NCBI RefSeq assembly: GCF_003990355.1
Contig: NZ_CP034670.1
Span: 1,426,001 to 1,490,000 of the forward strand
Direction of reading: 5' to 3'
DNA from: Eikenella corrodens
GTDB taxonomy: Bacteria; Pseudomonadota; Gammaproteobacteria; Burkholderiales; Neisseriaceae
Length of the DNA stretch: 64,000 bases
Shown: positions 40,272 through 49,565 of the stretch, one piece after another
Position numbering within the stretch: position 1 is the stretch's first letter
Layout: each line of letters begins with the position of its first letter
Notes under the pieces: model-generated
Told to the model about the DNA's origin: nothing
The model's input: the letters and a program-made list of their open reading frames with translations, nothing else
The model's database searches: none
Made by a program: the position numbers and the translations under genes

Positions 40272-41735
40272 ATGCCAAACACCACCCGCCCCCTCCTTTC
40301 TCTCCTACTCGCCCTACTACTCTTAGGCGGATGCGGCAAAGAAGAAGCCCCCGCCACCGGCGATTCTGAGTTTGTCCGCACCGTGAGCGCACCCTCAGGC
40401 GGTACCGATATGCTGCTGCCCGACTTCACCAAACTGGTCGAACAGGAAGGCGGCGCCGTGGTTAATATTCAGGCCAGCCGCACCAATGAAAACACCACAC
40501 AGGCCGGTGGAGAAGACAATATCGACCAACTGCCCGAAAACGACCCCTTCTCCGAGTTTTTCAAACGCCTGCAGCCCAACCAAGCCGATTTAGCCGATCC
40601 GGGCGACGACGAATACAATTTCGGCTCCGGCTTCCTCATTAGCTCCGACGGCTACATCCTCACCAATACCCACGTCCTCAGCGGCATGAACAGCATCAAA
40701 GTCGTGCTCAACAACCGCCGTGAATACACCGCCCGCCTAGTCGGCTCCGACACCCAAACCGACATCGCCCTCTTAAAAATCGATGCGCAAGACTTGCCCA
40801 CCGTCAAAATCGGCGACCCCAAAACCCTGCGCGTAGGCGAATGGGTAGCCGCCATCGGCGCACCCTTCGGCTTCGACAACAGCGTAACCGCCGGCATCGT
40901 TTCCGCCAAAGGCCGCAGCCTGCCCAATGAAAACTACACCCCTTTCATCCAAACCGACGTGGCCATCAACCCCGGCAACTCCGGCGGCCCGCTGTTCAAC
41001 CTGCGCGGGCAAGTGGTGGGCGTAAACTCCCAAATCTACAGCCAATCCGGCGGCTTTATGGGCATCTCCTTCGCCATCCCCATCGATGTGGCCATGAACG
41101 TGGCCGACCAGTTGCGCCGCAACGGCAAAGTTGAGCGCGGCCGCATCGGCGTAGTGATTCAAGAAGTAAACTACGATTTAGCCAAATCCTTCGGCCTCGA
41201 AGCCGCCAATGGCGCGCTGATTTCGCAGGTAACCCCTGGCGGTCCCGCCGACAAAGCCGGTCTCCAGCCCGGCGATATCGTGCAAAGCGTGAACGGCGAA
41301 AACGTGAAAGCCTCCAGCGACCTGCCCGTGCTCGTCGGCATGATGCCGCCCGGCACCCGGCTAACCCTCGGCATTTGGCGCAACGGCAAACGCGAAGAAG
41401 TACAAGTCACCCTCGGTTCTAGCAACACCGGCAGCGCCGATGCCGGCAACCCATCCGGCAGTGCCGCCAATGCCGATAACGGCAGCGGCTTCACCTCCGA
41501 ACCTACCGGCCTGCAACTGCGCAGCCAAGGGCAAGGCCTCTTGGTTTTGCAGGTTGAAGGTGCAGCCCAACAGGCCGGCCTGCGGCGCGGCGACATCATC
41601 CTAATGGTAAACCGCACCGCCGTGAGCGATGAAAACAGCTTCAACCAAGCCCTCAACCACGCCGACCGCACCGTCGCCCTACTCATCCAGCGCGGCAACA
41701 GCAAGCTGTTTTTAGCGTTGGAATTACACCATTAG
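40272..41735 (+). CDS. degP: DegP/HtrA-type serine endopeptidase, lipoprotein
   Basis: A 487-residue protein. The N-terminal LLLALLLLGGCGKEE has a lipobox with Cys23, so it should be lipid-anchored, as in Neisseria homologues. The trypsin-like domain has the catalytic triad His134 (TNTHVLSG), Asp164 (TDIALLKID) and Ser237 (NPGNSGGPLF). Two PDZ domains follow, around residues 290-380 (PGGPADKAGLQPGDIVQSVNGENV) and 400-480 (QQAGLRRGDIILMVNRTAV). It degrades or refolds misfolded envelope proteins. It is monocistronic with a DUS terminator. The symbol is by family. Confidence 0.93.
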   Translation: MPNTTRPLLSLLLALLLLGGCGKEEAPATGDSEFVRTVSAPSGGTDMLLPDFTKLVEQEGGAVVNIQASRTNENTTQAGGEDNIDQLPENDPFSEFFKRLQPNQADLADPGDDEYNFGSGFLISSDGYILTNTHVLSGMNSIKVVLNNRREYTARLVGSDTQTDIALLKIDAQDLPTVKIGDPKTLRVGEWVAAIGAPFGFDNSVTAGIVSAKGRSLPNENYTPFIQTDVAINPGNSGGPLFNLRGQVVGVNSQIYSQSGGFMGISFAIPIDVAMNVADQLRRNGKVERGRIGVVIQEVNYDLAKSFGLEAANGALISQVTPGGPADKAGLQPGDIVQSVNGENVKASSDLPVLVGMMPPGTRLTLGIWRNGKREEVQVTLGSSNTGSADAGNPSGSAANADNGSGFTSEPTGLQLRSQGQGLLVLQVEGAAQQAGLRRGDIILMVNRTAVSDENSFNQALNHADRTVALLIQRGNSKLFLALELHH

Positions 41736-41750
41736 CCGAACCGCACAGCA

Positions 41751-41783
41751 AAGGCTACCTGAAAAATATTTTTCAGGTAGCCT
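41751..41783. terminator. DUS-pair terminator after degP
   Basis: AAGGCTACCTGAAAAA and TTTTTCAGGTAGCCT with a four-base inner loop, followed by CTTC. Confidence 0.75.
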
Positions 41784-41822
41784 CTTCATCTAAAAAATTC
41801 AGATTCCCACATATCAAACAGC

Positions 41823-43763
41823 ATGATAGAAATCAACCGCCTCACCCTCCAGCGCGGCAGCAATGTTTTGCTCGAACAAGCCTCCGCTCGCATCGCCCCC
41901 GGCCGCCGGGTCGGCCTCATCGGCAAAAACGGCAGCGGCAAATCCAGCCTGTTTGCCCTGATTAAAGGCGAAATCGGTGCCGACGCCGGCGACATCCACC
42001 TGCCCCCACATTGGAAACTCGCCACCGTAGCGCAAGAAACCCCCGCTCTGGAAACCAGCTCACTGGATTACGTGTTGCAAGGCGATGCCGAGCTGCAAAC
42101 TTTTCAGATAGCCCTAAAGCAGGCCGAAGCGCAAAACGACGGGCACGCCATTGCAGAATGCCACGCCAAGCTTGAAGAAATCAATGCCTACAGCGCGCCC
42201 GCCCGCGCAGCCAAACTACTGAACGGTCTGGGCTTTAGCCAAGCCGAACACAGCCGCCCCGTCAAAGCCTTTTCCGGCGGCTGGCGCATGCGCCTCAATC
42301 TCGCCCAAGCCCTCATGTGCCGCGCCGACCTGCTCCTGCTCGACGAACCCACCAACCACCTCGACCTCGAAACCGTGTTGTGGCTGGAAAACCACCTCGC
42401 CGCCCTGCCCTGTACCCAAATCATCATCTCCCACGACCGCGACTTCCTCAACGCCGCCACCAACCACACCATCGAGCTCGTCCAGCGCCAATTGCACAGC
42501 TACAGCGGCAACTACGACTTCTACCAGCAGCAACGCGCCCAACGCCTTGCCAACCAGCAGGCCGCCTACGTCAAACAGCAGGCGCACATCCAGCACCTCC
42601 AATCCTTCATCGACCGCTTCAAAGCCAAAGCCACCAAGGCCAAACAAGCCCAAAGCCGCGTAAAAGCCCTGGCCAAACTCGAGCTCGTCGCCCCCGCCCA
42701 CCTCGACAGCAGCTTCAGCTTCTCCTTTCCCCCGCCCGAACACCTGCCCAACCCCCTGCTCAAGCTCGAACAAGTCGATCTCGGCTACGGCGGCCACACC
42801 GTCCTGCACCAAATCACCCTCTCGCTCGAGAGCGGCGCCCGCCTCGGCCTGCTCGGCGTCAACGGCAGCGGCAAATCCACCTTCATCAAAGCCCTTTCAG
42901 GTAGCCTCGAGCCCCAAAGCGGCCAAATCATCCGTACCGACAAACTCAAAATCGGCTACTTCGCCCAGCACCAGCTCGACACCCTGCGCGCCGACCAAAG
43001 CCCGCTGTGGCACATTCAGCGCCTCAGCCCCGAAGCCAAAGAACAAGACATCCGCAACTTCCTCGGCGGATTCGACTTCGCCGGCGACATGGCCGTCCAG
43101 CCCGTCGCCCCCTTTTCCGGCGGCGAAAAAGCCCGCCTCGCACTGGCCGTTATCGTGTGGCAACAGCCCAACCTGCTCCTGCTGGATGAGCCCACCAACC
43201 ACCTCGACCTCGACATGCGCCACGCCCTCACCCTCGCCCTGCAAAGCTTCCAAGGTGCGCTTATCGTCGTTTCCCACGACAGAAGCCTGCTCGAAGCCAC
43301 TACCGACAGCTTCCTGCTCATCGACCAAGGCTACCTGAAAACTTTCGAAGGCGACCTCAACGACTACCGCCGCCTGCGTCTGGCCCAAAGCAACCCGGAA
43401 GCCGCCCCGCCTTCTTCTGCCGCCGGCCAAAACCGCAAAGACGAAAAACGCCTCGCCGCCCAAATCCGCCAGCAACGCGCCCAGCGCGGCAAACCCATTC
43501 AGCAGAAAATCGAGAAAGCCGAACAGCTCATGGCCAAACTCAGCACCGAGCAAGCCGAATGCGAAGCCTTCCTCGCCGACGAAGAAGCATATAAGGAACA
43601 CAATAAAGCCAAATTGCACCAATACTTAGCCAAAACAGCCGAAGTCAAAGTACAATTAGCACAAATAGAAGAAGACTGGCTCGCCCTGCAGGAAGAACTG
43701 GAAGCCGTATATCAGGCAGTTGAGCAGGAATTCGGCCAGCAAACATTAGAAAAGGGAAAATAA
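41823..43763 (+). CDS. ABC-F family ATPase, YheS type
   Basis: A 646-residue soluble protein with two ABC nucleotide-binding domains and no TM segments. The first has Walker A GKNGSGKSSLFALI and signature FSGGWRMRLNLAQAL; the second has GVNGSGKSTFIKAL and FSGGEKARLALAV. Both Walker B regions end DEPTNHLDL. A charged linker lies between them (residues 240-320), and a coiled-coil C-terminal domain of about 120 residues follows. ABC-F proteins act on ribosomes to relieve stalling. Uptake sequences inside the gene encode ALSGSLEPQ and QGYLKTFEG. The small envelope protein gene follows two bases after the stop. Confidence 0.9.
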   Translation: MIEINRLTLQRGSNVLLEQASARIAPGRRVGLIGKNGSGKSSLFALIKGEIGADAGDIHLPPHWKLATVAQETPALETSSLDYVLQGDAELQTFQIALKQAEAQNDGHAIAECHAKLEEINAYSAPARAAKLLNGLGFSQAEHSRPVKAFSGGWRMRLNLAQALMCRADLLLLDEPTNHLDLETVLWLENHLAALPCTQIIISHDRDFLNAATNHTIELVQRQLHSYSGNYDFYQQQRAQRLANQQAAYVKQQAHIQHLQSFIDRFKAKATKAKQAQSRVKALAKLELVAPAHLDSSFSFSFPPPEHLPNPLLKLEQVDLGYGGHTVLHQITLSLESGARLGLLGVNGSGKSTFIKALSGSLEPQSGQIIRTDKLKIGYFAQHQLDTLRADQSPLWHIQRLSPEAKEQDIRNFLGGFDFAGDMAVQPVAPFSGGEKARLALAVIVWQQPNLLLLDEPTNHLDLDMRHALTLALQSFQGALIVVSHDRSLLEATTDSFLLIDQGYLKTFEGDLNDYRRLRLAQSNPEAAPPSSAAGQNRKDEKRLAAQIRQQRAQRGKPIQQKIEKAEQLMAKLSTEQAECEAFLADEEAYKEHNKAKLHQYLAKTAEVKVQLAQIEEDWLALQEELEAVYQAVEQEFGQQTLEKGK

Positions 43764-43764
43764 A

Positions 43765-44271
43765 ATGCAGAAAACTACATTACTTACCATTTTCGCCCTA
43801 AGCTGCCTCAGTGCAGCCGCCGGCCCCGTTTATTCCTGCGGCAACGGCAGCTACAGCAGCAAACCCGGCCCCGGCTGCCAACGTGCCGACCTGCCCACTA
43901 TCGGCCGCTACAGTGCCGCCCGGCCGCGCCCCACACCTGCGCCCGTTGCCGCCGCACCCGCTCCGCAGCGCGCCGCCGTCGGCGGCCAGCAGGCCGCCGT
44001 ATATCATGCGCCCGCCCCGCAGCCCGTGGCTGCAGCCGCCCCCTCCAGCCGCACCAACAGCGGCCGCCGCATGATTCTCGAGCAAGAGCTGGCCAACGAG
44101 CGCCGCGCCCTGGCCACCGCGCAAAGAGCGCTCACCGAAAGCCGCACCATGCCCAAAGGCGACGGCGCAGCCTACCAGGCCCACCAAGCCCGCGTCAGCA
44201 GCCTGCAAAGCGACGTGCTCGACCGCCAGCAAAACATCCAAGCCCTGCAGCGCGAACTCAGCCGCATGTAG
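43765..44271 (+). CDS. Secreted small protein with C...PGPxC motif and coiled coil
   Basis: A 168-residue protein. The signal peptide MQKTTLLTIFALSCLSAAA is followed by PVYSCGNGSYSSKPGPGCQRADLPTIGRY, in which two cysteines flank the PGP motif as in the 14097-14531 protein. A long Pro/Ala-rich linker (about residues 45-95) leads to a C-terminal coiled coil (RRMILEQELANERRALATAQRALTE and SLQSDVLDRQQNIQALQRELSRM). It is likely periplasmic. The function is unknown. The short spacing to the ABC-F gene suggests co-transcription. Confidence 0.7.
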   Translation: MQKTTLLTIFALSCLSAAAGPVYSCGNGSYSSKPGPGCQRADLPTIGRYSAARPRPTPAPVAAAPAPQRAAVGGQQAAVYHAPAPQPVAAAAPSSRTNSGRRMILEQELANERRALATAQRALTESRTMPKGDGAAYQAHQARVSSLQSDVLDRQQNIQALQRELSRM

Positions 44272-44308
44272 GCACGGCGGCAAACCCGGCCGCATTTGCT
44301 ATAATCCT

Positions 44309-44345
44309 TTTCAGGTAGCCTCTATCGTTTGAGGCTACCTGAAAA
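44309..44345. terminator. DUS inverted pair before prfA
   Basis: TTTTCAGGTAGCCT and AGGCTACCTGAAAA flank a CTATCGTTTG loop. It lies between the small envelope gene and prfA and could terminate the former. Confidence 0.55.
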
Positions 44346-44363
44346 TTGTTTGAAAGAGCCCAC

Positions 44364-45440
44364 ATGAAACCCCCCGTTCTCGACAAACTCCAATCCCTCT
44401 CCGAGCGGCTCGAAGAAGTAACCGCCCTGCTCAGCACCCCCGAGGCCACCGCCGACATCAACCGCTTCCGCCAGCTCAACCAAGAGCACGCCGAGCTCAC
44501 CCCCGTAGTGGAAGCCTACCGCCAATACCGCCAAGCCGAAAGCGACCTTGCCGACGCTGAAGACATGCTGGCCGACCCCGAAATGAAAGACTTCGCCGCC
44601 GAAGAAATCGAGGCCGCCAAAGCCAAAATCGAAACGCTGGATACCGAGCTGCAAAAGCTTTTATTGCCCAAAGACGAAGACGACGGCAAAAATATTTTCC
44701 TTGAAGTCCGCGCCGGCACCGGCGGCGACGAAGCCGCCCTGTTTGCCGCCGATTTGCTGCGCATGTACACTCGCTATGCCGAGCGCAACCGCTGGCAGGT
44801 CGAAATCGTTTCCGCCAACGAAAGCGATTTGGGCGGCTACAAAGAAGTCATCGCCCGCATCGCCGGCATCGGCGCCTACGGCCGGCTCAAATTTGAAAGC
44901 GGCGGCCACCGCGTGCAGCGCGTGCCCGCCACTGAAAGCCAAGGCCGCATCCACACCTCCGCCTGCACCGTGGCCGTGATGCCCGAAGCCGACGAGCTCG
45001 AAGAAATCCAGCTCAACCCCGCCGAACTGCGCATCGACACCTTCCGCGCATCCGGCGCCGGCGGCCAGCACATCAACAAAACCGACTCCGCCATCCGCAT
45101 CACCCACCTGCCCACCGGCATGGTAGTGGAATGCCAAGACGGCCGCAGCCAGCACGCCAATAAAGCCCAAGCCATGAAAGTGCTCGCCGCCCGCCTGAAC
45201 GACAAACAAAAGCGCGAAGCCCAAGCCAAAGAAGCCGCCGAACGCAAATCTCTCATCGGCAGCGGCGACCGCAGCGAACGCATCCGCACCTACAACTACC
45301 CGCAAGGTCGCGTTACCGACCACCGCATCAACCTCACCCTGCACAAGCTCGACTTCGTGATGGACGGCGATATGGAAGAAATTACCAACGCCCTGATTGC
45401 CGAACACCAGGCCGAACTCCTGGCCGCCATGGGCGAATAA
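44364..45440 (+). CDS. prfA: Peptide chain release factor 1
   Basis: A 358-residue factor from MKPPVLDKLQSLSERLEEV; the frame is open upstream but this start gives the family length. It recognises UAA and UAG. The catalytic GGQ motif appears in RASGAGGQHINKTDSAIRI, and the specificity region is in the PAT-like segment VQRVPATESQGRIHTSACTVAV. Both are intact. The hemK/prmC methylase partner is not in the window. Confidence 0.97.
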   Translation: MKPPVLDKLQSLSERLEEVTALLSTPEATADINRFRQLNQEHAELTPVVEAYRQYRQAESDLADAEDMLADPEMKDFAAEEIEAAKAKIETLDTELQKLLLPKDEDDGKNIFLEVRAGTGGDEAALFAADLLRMYTRYAERNRWQVEIVSANESDLGGYKEVIARIAGIGAYGRLKFESGGHRVQRVPATESQGRIHTSACTVAVMPEADELEEIQLNPAELRIDTFRASGAGGQHINKTDSAIRITHLPTGMVVECQDGRSQHANKAQAMKVLAARLNDKQKREAQAKEAAERKSLIGSGDRSERIRTYNYPQGRVTDHRINLTLHKLDFVMDGDMEEITNALIAEHQAELLAAMGE

Positions 45441-45462
45441 GTTTTAACGCTGCCGGATTGCA

Positions 45463-45500
45463 TTTTCAGGTAGCCCATACTGCCCGCAGGCTACCTGAAA
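45463..45500. terminator. DUS inverted pair after prfA
   Basis: TTTTCAGGTAGCC and GGCTACCTGAAAC with an intervening CATACTGCCCGCA loop lie 20 bases after the prfA stop, followed by the racemase gene in the same direction. Confidence 0.55.
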
Positions 45501-45521
45501 CCCACCCGGAAGAAAGACCAC

Positions 45522-46217
45522 ATGAACACACTCGGCATCATCGGCGGCATGTCGCCCGAAAGTACCGCCGCCTACTACACCCAAATCAACCGCCTCATCA
45601 ACCGGCAAAAAGGCGGCAACCACAGCGCGCCCATCCTACTTGCCAGCGTTGAATTTCAAGAAATCGTGGATTGCCAGCAGCGCGGCGATTGGCACAAAGC
45701 CGGCGAAATCCTCACCCAAGCCGCCCGTACTCTGGAGCAGGCCGGCGCAAATGCCATCCTCCTGGCCACCAACACCATGCACAAAGTTGCCGCCCCGATA
45801 CAGGCCGCCATCGGCGTGCCCTTCCTGCATATTTTAGACAGCGTGGCCGAACGCATCCGCGCACAAGGCATCCGTACCGTCGGCCTGCTCGGCACACGCT
45901 TTACCATGCAGGACGCGTTCTACCGCGAAGGCCTGGCCGAACGCGGCATCCAAACCATCGTGCCGGATGAAGGCGCGCAGGCCGAAATCCACCGCATCAT
46001 TTTCGAAGAGCTCTGCGTGGGCAACTTTCCCGAAAACAGCCGCTGCTTCTATGTGCAAACCATCGAACGGCTGGCCGCCCAAGGCGCACAGGGCATCATC
46101 CTCGGCTGCACCGAAATCGGCCTGCTGGTGCGCCCCGAAGACACTGCCGCGCCGCTGTTCGACACCACGGAAATCCACGTGCAGGCCGCCGCTGAATTTA
46201 TTTTGCAGGCCGCCTGA
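45522..46217 (+). CDS. Aspartate/glutamate racemase family, YgeA type
   Basis: A 231-residue protein very like E. coli YgeA, a PLP-independent broad-specificity amino acid racemase. The N-terminal GIIGGMSPESTAAYY and LLASVEFQEI match. The first catalytic position is Thr in ATNTMHKVA rather than the Cys of classical Asp/Glu racemases, as in YgeA, and the second is Cys in LGCTEIGLLV. The ELCVGNFPENSRCFYVQTIERLAAQGAQGII segment is conserved. It may produce D-amino acids for the cell wall or signalling. It is not clearly in an operon. Confidence 0.88.
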   Translation: MNTLGIIGGMSPESTAAYYTQINRLINRQKGGNHSAPILLASVEFQEIVDCQQRGDWHKAGEILTQAARTLEQAGANAILLATNTMHKVAAPIQAAIGVPFLHILDSVAERIRAQGIRTVGLLGTRFTMQDAFYREGLAERGIQTIVPDEGAQAEIHRIIFEELCVGNFPENSRCFYVQTIERLAAQGAQGIILGCTEIGLLVRPEDTAAPLFDTTEIHVQAAAEFILQAA

Positions 46218-46269
46218 CTGACATCGTTTTTCAGGTAGCCTGCCCCCCATCCATACGAGGTTAGCCATT

Positions 46270-47238
46270 ATGCCAACATTGCCAGCCAACCTAATTTCGC
46301 TCCTCCAATCCGCCCGCGTGCTGGTGGTGGGCGACACCATGCTCGACCGCTACTGGTTTGGCGAGGTGGAGCGTATTTCTCCCGAGGCCCCTGTGCCTGT
46401 GGCCAAAATCGAGCGCATGGATCAGCGCGCCGGCGGCGCCGGCAACGTGGCGCGCAATATCGCAGCCCTGGGTGGGCAGGCAGCCCTGTTGTCGGTGGTT
46501 GGCCAAGACGAGGCCGCCAACGAACTGGAAAAAATCATCCAAAGCAACGGAGTGCAAACCTTTTTAGAGCGCGACGAAACCATTGACACCACCGTGAAAC
46601 TGCGTGTACTCTCACGCAACCAGCAGCTTTTGCGCATTGATTTTGAAGAGAAGCCCAGCCAAGACGTGCTGGATCGGCTCAACCGCCGTTTCCGCAGCCT
46701 GCTGCCGGACTATGATGCGGTTATCCTTTCCGATTACGGCAAAGGCTGCCTGTTTCAGGTAGCCGATATGATTGATTTCGCCCGCGAGCACAATAAACCC
46801 GTGTTGATCGACCCCAAAGGCGATGACTACGAAAAATACGCCGGCGCCAGCATCATCACCCCCAACCGCAACGAACTGCGCCAAGTGGTCGGCTCGTGGG
46901 GCAACGAAGCCGAGCTCATCGAAAAAGCCGAAGCCCTGCGCCGCCACCTGCAATTAAACGCCATCCTGCTCACCCGCAGCGAAGAAGGCATGAGCCTCTA
47001 TGAGCCCGACCACATCAGCCACCAACCCACCCGCGCGCAGGAAGTGTTCGACGTATCCGGCGCGGGCGACACCGTCATCGCCACCGTAGGCCTCGGCCTG
47101 GCCGCCAAACTGGATTTGCGCCAAGCCATGCACATCGCCAACGCCGCCGCCGGCGTGGTGGTGGCCAAACTCGGCACCGCCGTGTGCAGCCAGGCCGAAC
47201 TGCTCGCCGCCTTGCAGCAAGATGTCGAGGCAGGCTAA
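46270..47238 (+). CDS. hldA: D-glycero-beta-D-manno-heptose-7-phosphate kinase
   Basis: A 322-residue PfkB-family kinase (RfaE domain I only, without the ADP-heptose synthase domain). It phosphorylates D-glycero-D-manno-heptose 7-phosphate at C1 for LOS inner core synthesis. Motifs are VVGDTMLDRYWFGEVERISPEAPVPV, MDQRAGGAGNVARNIAALGG, and the anion hole/base FDVSGAGDTVIATVGLGLA. An uptake-sequence-like inverted repeat inside the gene (46745-46765) encodes GCLFQVADM. The adenylyltransferase half (hldC) must be encoded elsewhere. Confidence 0.93.
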   Translation: MPTLPANLISLLQSARVLVVGDTMLDRYWFGEVERISPEAPVPVAKIERMDQRAGGAGNVARNIAALGGQAALLSVVGQDEAANELEKIIQSNGVQTFLERDETIDTTVKLRVLSRNQQLLRIDFEEKPSQDVLDRLNRRFRSLLPDYDAVILSDYGKGCLFQVADMIDFAREHNKPVLIDPKGDDYEKYAGASIITPNRNELRQVVGSWGNEAELIEKAEALRRHLQLNAILLTRSEEGMSLYEPDHISHQPTRAQEVFDVSGAGDTVIATVGLGLAAKLDLRQAMHIANAAAGVVVAKLGTAVCSQAELLAALQQDVEAG

Positions 47239-47259
47239 AGCCCAGCCCCATTCCCAATC

Positions 47260-47302
47260 CAGGCTACCTGAAATTTTGTTCCACTCGTTTTCAGGTAGCC
47301 TG
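47260..47302. terminator. DUS-pair terminator after hldA
   Basis: AGGCTACCTGAAA and TTTCAGGTAGCCT with a long loop, followed by GTTTCTT, 22 bases past the hldA stop. Confidence 0.65.
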
Positions 47303-47391
47303 TTTCTTGTATGCCCGGCACAGCTTGGATAGCCATAAATCGCCAATCCTAATATGCTAAAATAGGCCGAATTTAAAACGTGAACACACCC

Positions 47392-49365
47392 ATGACCAAG
47401 CAATACTCAGAAAGCAGCATCAAAGTCCTCAAAGGACTGGAGCCGGTGAAAGAACGCCCCGGCATGTACACCCGTACCGACAGCCCCACCCACATCTGCC
47501 AGGAAGCCATCGACAATGCTGCCGACGAAGCGCTGGGCGGCTTCGCCAGCCGCATCGATGTGGAAATCCATGAAGACGGCTCGCTCTCCGTATCCGACAA
47601 CGGGCGCGGCATCCCCGTGGGGCTGCATCCCGAAGAAAACGTGCCCGTGGTCGAGCTCGTGTTTACCCGCTTGCATGCCGGCGGCAAATTCAACAAAACC
47701 AGCGGCGACGGCGCTTATGCCTTCTCCGGTGGCCTGCACGGCGTGGGCGTATCCGTAACCAACGCCCTCTCCCGCCGCCTCGAAGTGGCCGTGCGCCGCG
47801 AAGGGCGCGAATACCGCATCGCCTTTGCCGGCGGCGACGTGGTCGAGCCCTTGGCCGAAACCGGCAAATGCCCCGCCAAAGACAGCGGCACCACCCTGCG
47901 CATCTGGCCCGATGCCCGCTACTTCGGAAGCCCCAACTACGACATCGCCGAAATCGAACGCCTGCTGCGCGCCAAAGCCGTACTGCTGCCCGGCGTAACC
48001 GTTACCCTCACCCGCCGGCGCAACGGCCTGCCCGAAACCCAAACCTGGCACTACCCCGACGGCCTGGAAGGCTACCTGAAAACCCTGCTGGCCGGGCAGG
48101 AAAACACCCTGCCCCTGCTTACCCTGCAAAACCACGTTTCAGGTAGCCATCATGGCGATTTTACCGACGGCGAAGGCGTATCCTGCGCCCTCACCTGGCT
48201 GGAAGAAGGCCGCATCACCACCGAGAGCTATGTCAACCTCATCCCCACCCCCGCCGGCGGCACCCACGAAGCCGGGCTCAAACAAGCCCTGTTCAACGCC
48301 GTATCCAACTTCATCACCCACCACAACCTCTTGCCGCGCGGCGTGAAAATCCAAAGCGACGACGTATTCAACCGCGTCGCCTTCGTGCTTTCCGTGCGCA
48401 TGCTCGACCCGCAATTCCAAGGTCAAACCAAAGACAAACTCACCAACCGCGACGCGCTCAAACTCGTGGCCGCCCTCGCCGGCGACCCCGTCGAACTGTG
48501 GCTCAACCAAAACCTCGAAGCCGGCAAGAAAATTGCCGAGCTCGCCATCAAACAAGCCCAAGAGCGCATGCGTTCGGTGAAGAAAATCGAAAAACGCAAA
48601 GGCAGCGGTATTTCCGTGCTGCCCGGCAAGCTCACCGACTGCGAAAGCGAAGACATCCGCGAAAACGAGCTTTTCCTTGTGGAAGGCGATTCCGCCGGCG
48701 GCTCCGCCAAACTCGCCCGCGACCGCAACACCCAAGCCATCCTGCCCCTGCGCGGCAAAGTGCTCAACAGCTTCGAAGTGCACCGCGACCAACTCTTCGC
48801 CAACACCGAAATCCACGATATTTCCGTGGCCATCGGCGTAGACCCGCATGGCGAAGGCGACAATCCCGACCTCTCCGGCCTGCGCTACGGCAAAATCGCC
48901 ATCCTCTCCGATGCCGACGTCGACGGCTCGCACATCCAAGTGCTGCTGCTCACCCTCTTCTACCGCCATTTCCCCGAGCTCATCCGCCGCGGCCACATCT
49001 ACGTTGCCCAGCCGCCACTGTTCCGCGTGGACGTCTCCGCCCAAGGCAAGAAAAAAACCGCACGCAAATTCTACGCCCTCGACCAAGCCGAGCTCGAAGG
49101 CATTCTGGAAAAACTGCGCAAAGAAGGCCTGCGCGAAAACCAATATTCCATCAGCCGCTTCAAAGGCCTGGGTGAAATGAACCCCGACCAGCTCAAAGAC
49201 ACCACCATGCACCCCGACACCCGCCGCCTGCTACGCGTGCATATCCCCGAACACAGCAGCGAACCCACTCGCGAAGTGTTCGTCAAACTCATGGGCAAAG
49301 GCGAATCCGCCCAGCGCCGCAGCTGGATGGAAGCCGAAGGCGACAAAGCCGAGCTGGATATTTAA
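47392..49365 (+). CDS. parE: DNA topoisomerase IV subunit B
   Basis: A 657-residue GHKL ATPase from MTKQYSESSIKVLKGLEPVKERPGMY; a GTG 12 bases upstream is an alternative start. ATP-binding motifs are EAIDNAADEAL and DNGRGIPVGLHPEE, and the GGLHGVGVSVTNALS loop. The TOPRIM domain shows EGDSAGGSAKLARDRN and SDADVDGSHIQVLLL with metal-binding acidic residues. It decatenates sister chromosomes together with ParC, which is not in the window. In-gene uptake sequences encode EGYLKTLLAG and HVSGSHHG. Confidence 0.97.
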   Translation: MTKQYSESSIKVLKGLEPVKERPGMYTRTDSPTHICQEAIDNAADEALGGFASRIDVEIHEDGSLSVSDNGRGIPVGLHPEENVPVVELVFTRLHAGGKFNKTSGDGAYAFSGGLHGVGVSVTNALSRRLEVAVRREGREYRIAFAGGDVVEPLAETGKCPAKDSGTTLRIWPDARYFGSPNYDIAEIERLLRAKAVLLPGVTVTLTRRRNGLPETQTWHYPDGLEGYLKTLLAGQENTLPLLTLQNHVSGSHHGDFTDGEGVSCALTWLEEGRITTESYVNLIPTPAGGTHEAGLKQALFNAVSNFITHHNLLPRGVKIQSDDVFNRVAFVLSVRMLDPQFQGQTKDKLTNRDALKLVAALAGDPVELWLNQNLEAGKKIAELAIKQAQERMRSVKKIEKRKGSGISVLPGKLTDCESEDIRENELFLVEGDSAGGSAKLARDRNTQAILPLRGKVLNSFEVHRDQLFANTEIHDISVAIGVDPHGEGDNPDLSGLRYGKIAILSDADVDGSHIQVLLLTLFYRHFPELIRRGHIYVAQPPLFRVDVSAQGKKKTARKFYALDQAELEGILEKLRKEGLRENQYSISRFKGLGEMNPDQLKDTTMHPDTRRLLRVHIPEHSSEPTREVFVKLMGKGESAQRRSWMEAEGDKAELDI

Positions 49366-49375
49366 AGCCATAAGC

Positions 49376-49416
49376 AAAGGCTACCTGAAATATTGCTTAA
49401 TTTTCAGGTAGCCTTT
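49376..49416. terminator. DUS-pair terminator after parE
   Basis: AAAGGCTACCTGAAA and TTTTCAGGTAGCCTTT with a TATTGCTTAA loop, 11 bases after the parE stop. Confidence 0.75.
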
Positions 49417-49496
49417 CATTCCATATCAAACTTAAATTAATCATATAAATATCATTAAGTTACATCGATTTCCTAGCCATAAAACCACCGGCAGGC

Positions 49497-49502
49497 TATA
49501 AT
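49497..49502 (+). promoter_or_regulatory. Candidate -10 box of the sspA promoter
   Basis: A perfect TATAAT lies 64 bases upstream of the sspA ATG in an otherwise AT-rich region (49430-49480). The -35 region at 17 bases upstream is weak, so only the -10 is supported. A GCCGGC-based hairpin (49518-49540) lies in the leader. Confidence 0.4.
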
Positions 49503-49565
49503 ACGCGGCTGGCATACGCCGGCAGTATTGCCAAGCCGGCGACACCGTTTAGGGAGAATACAGTT

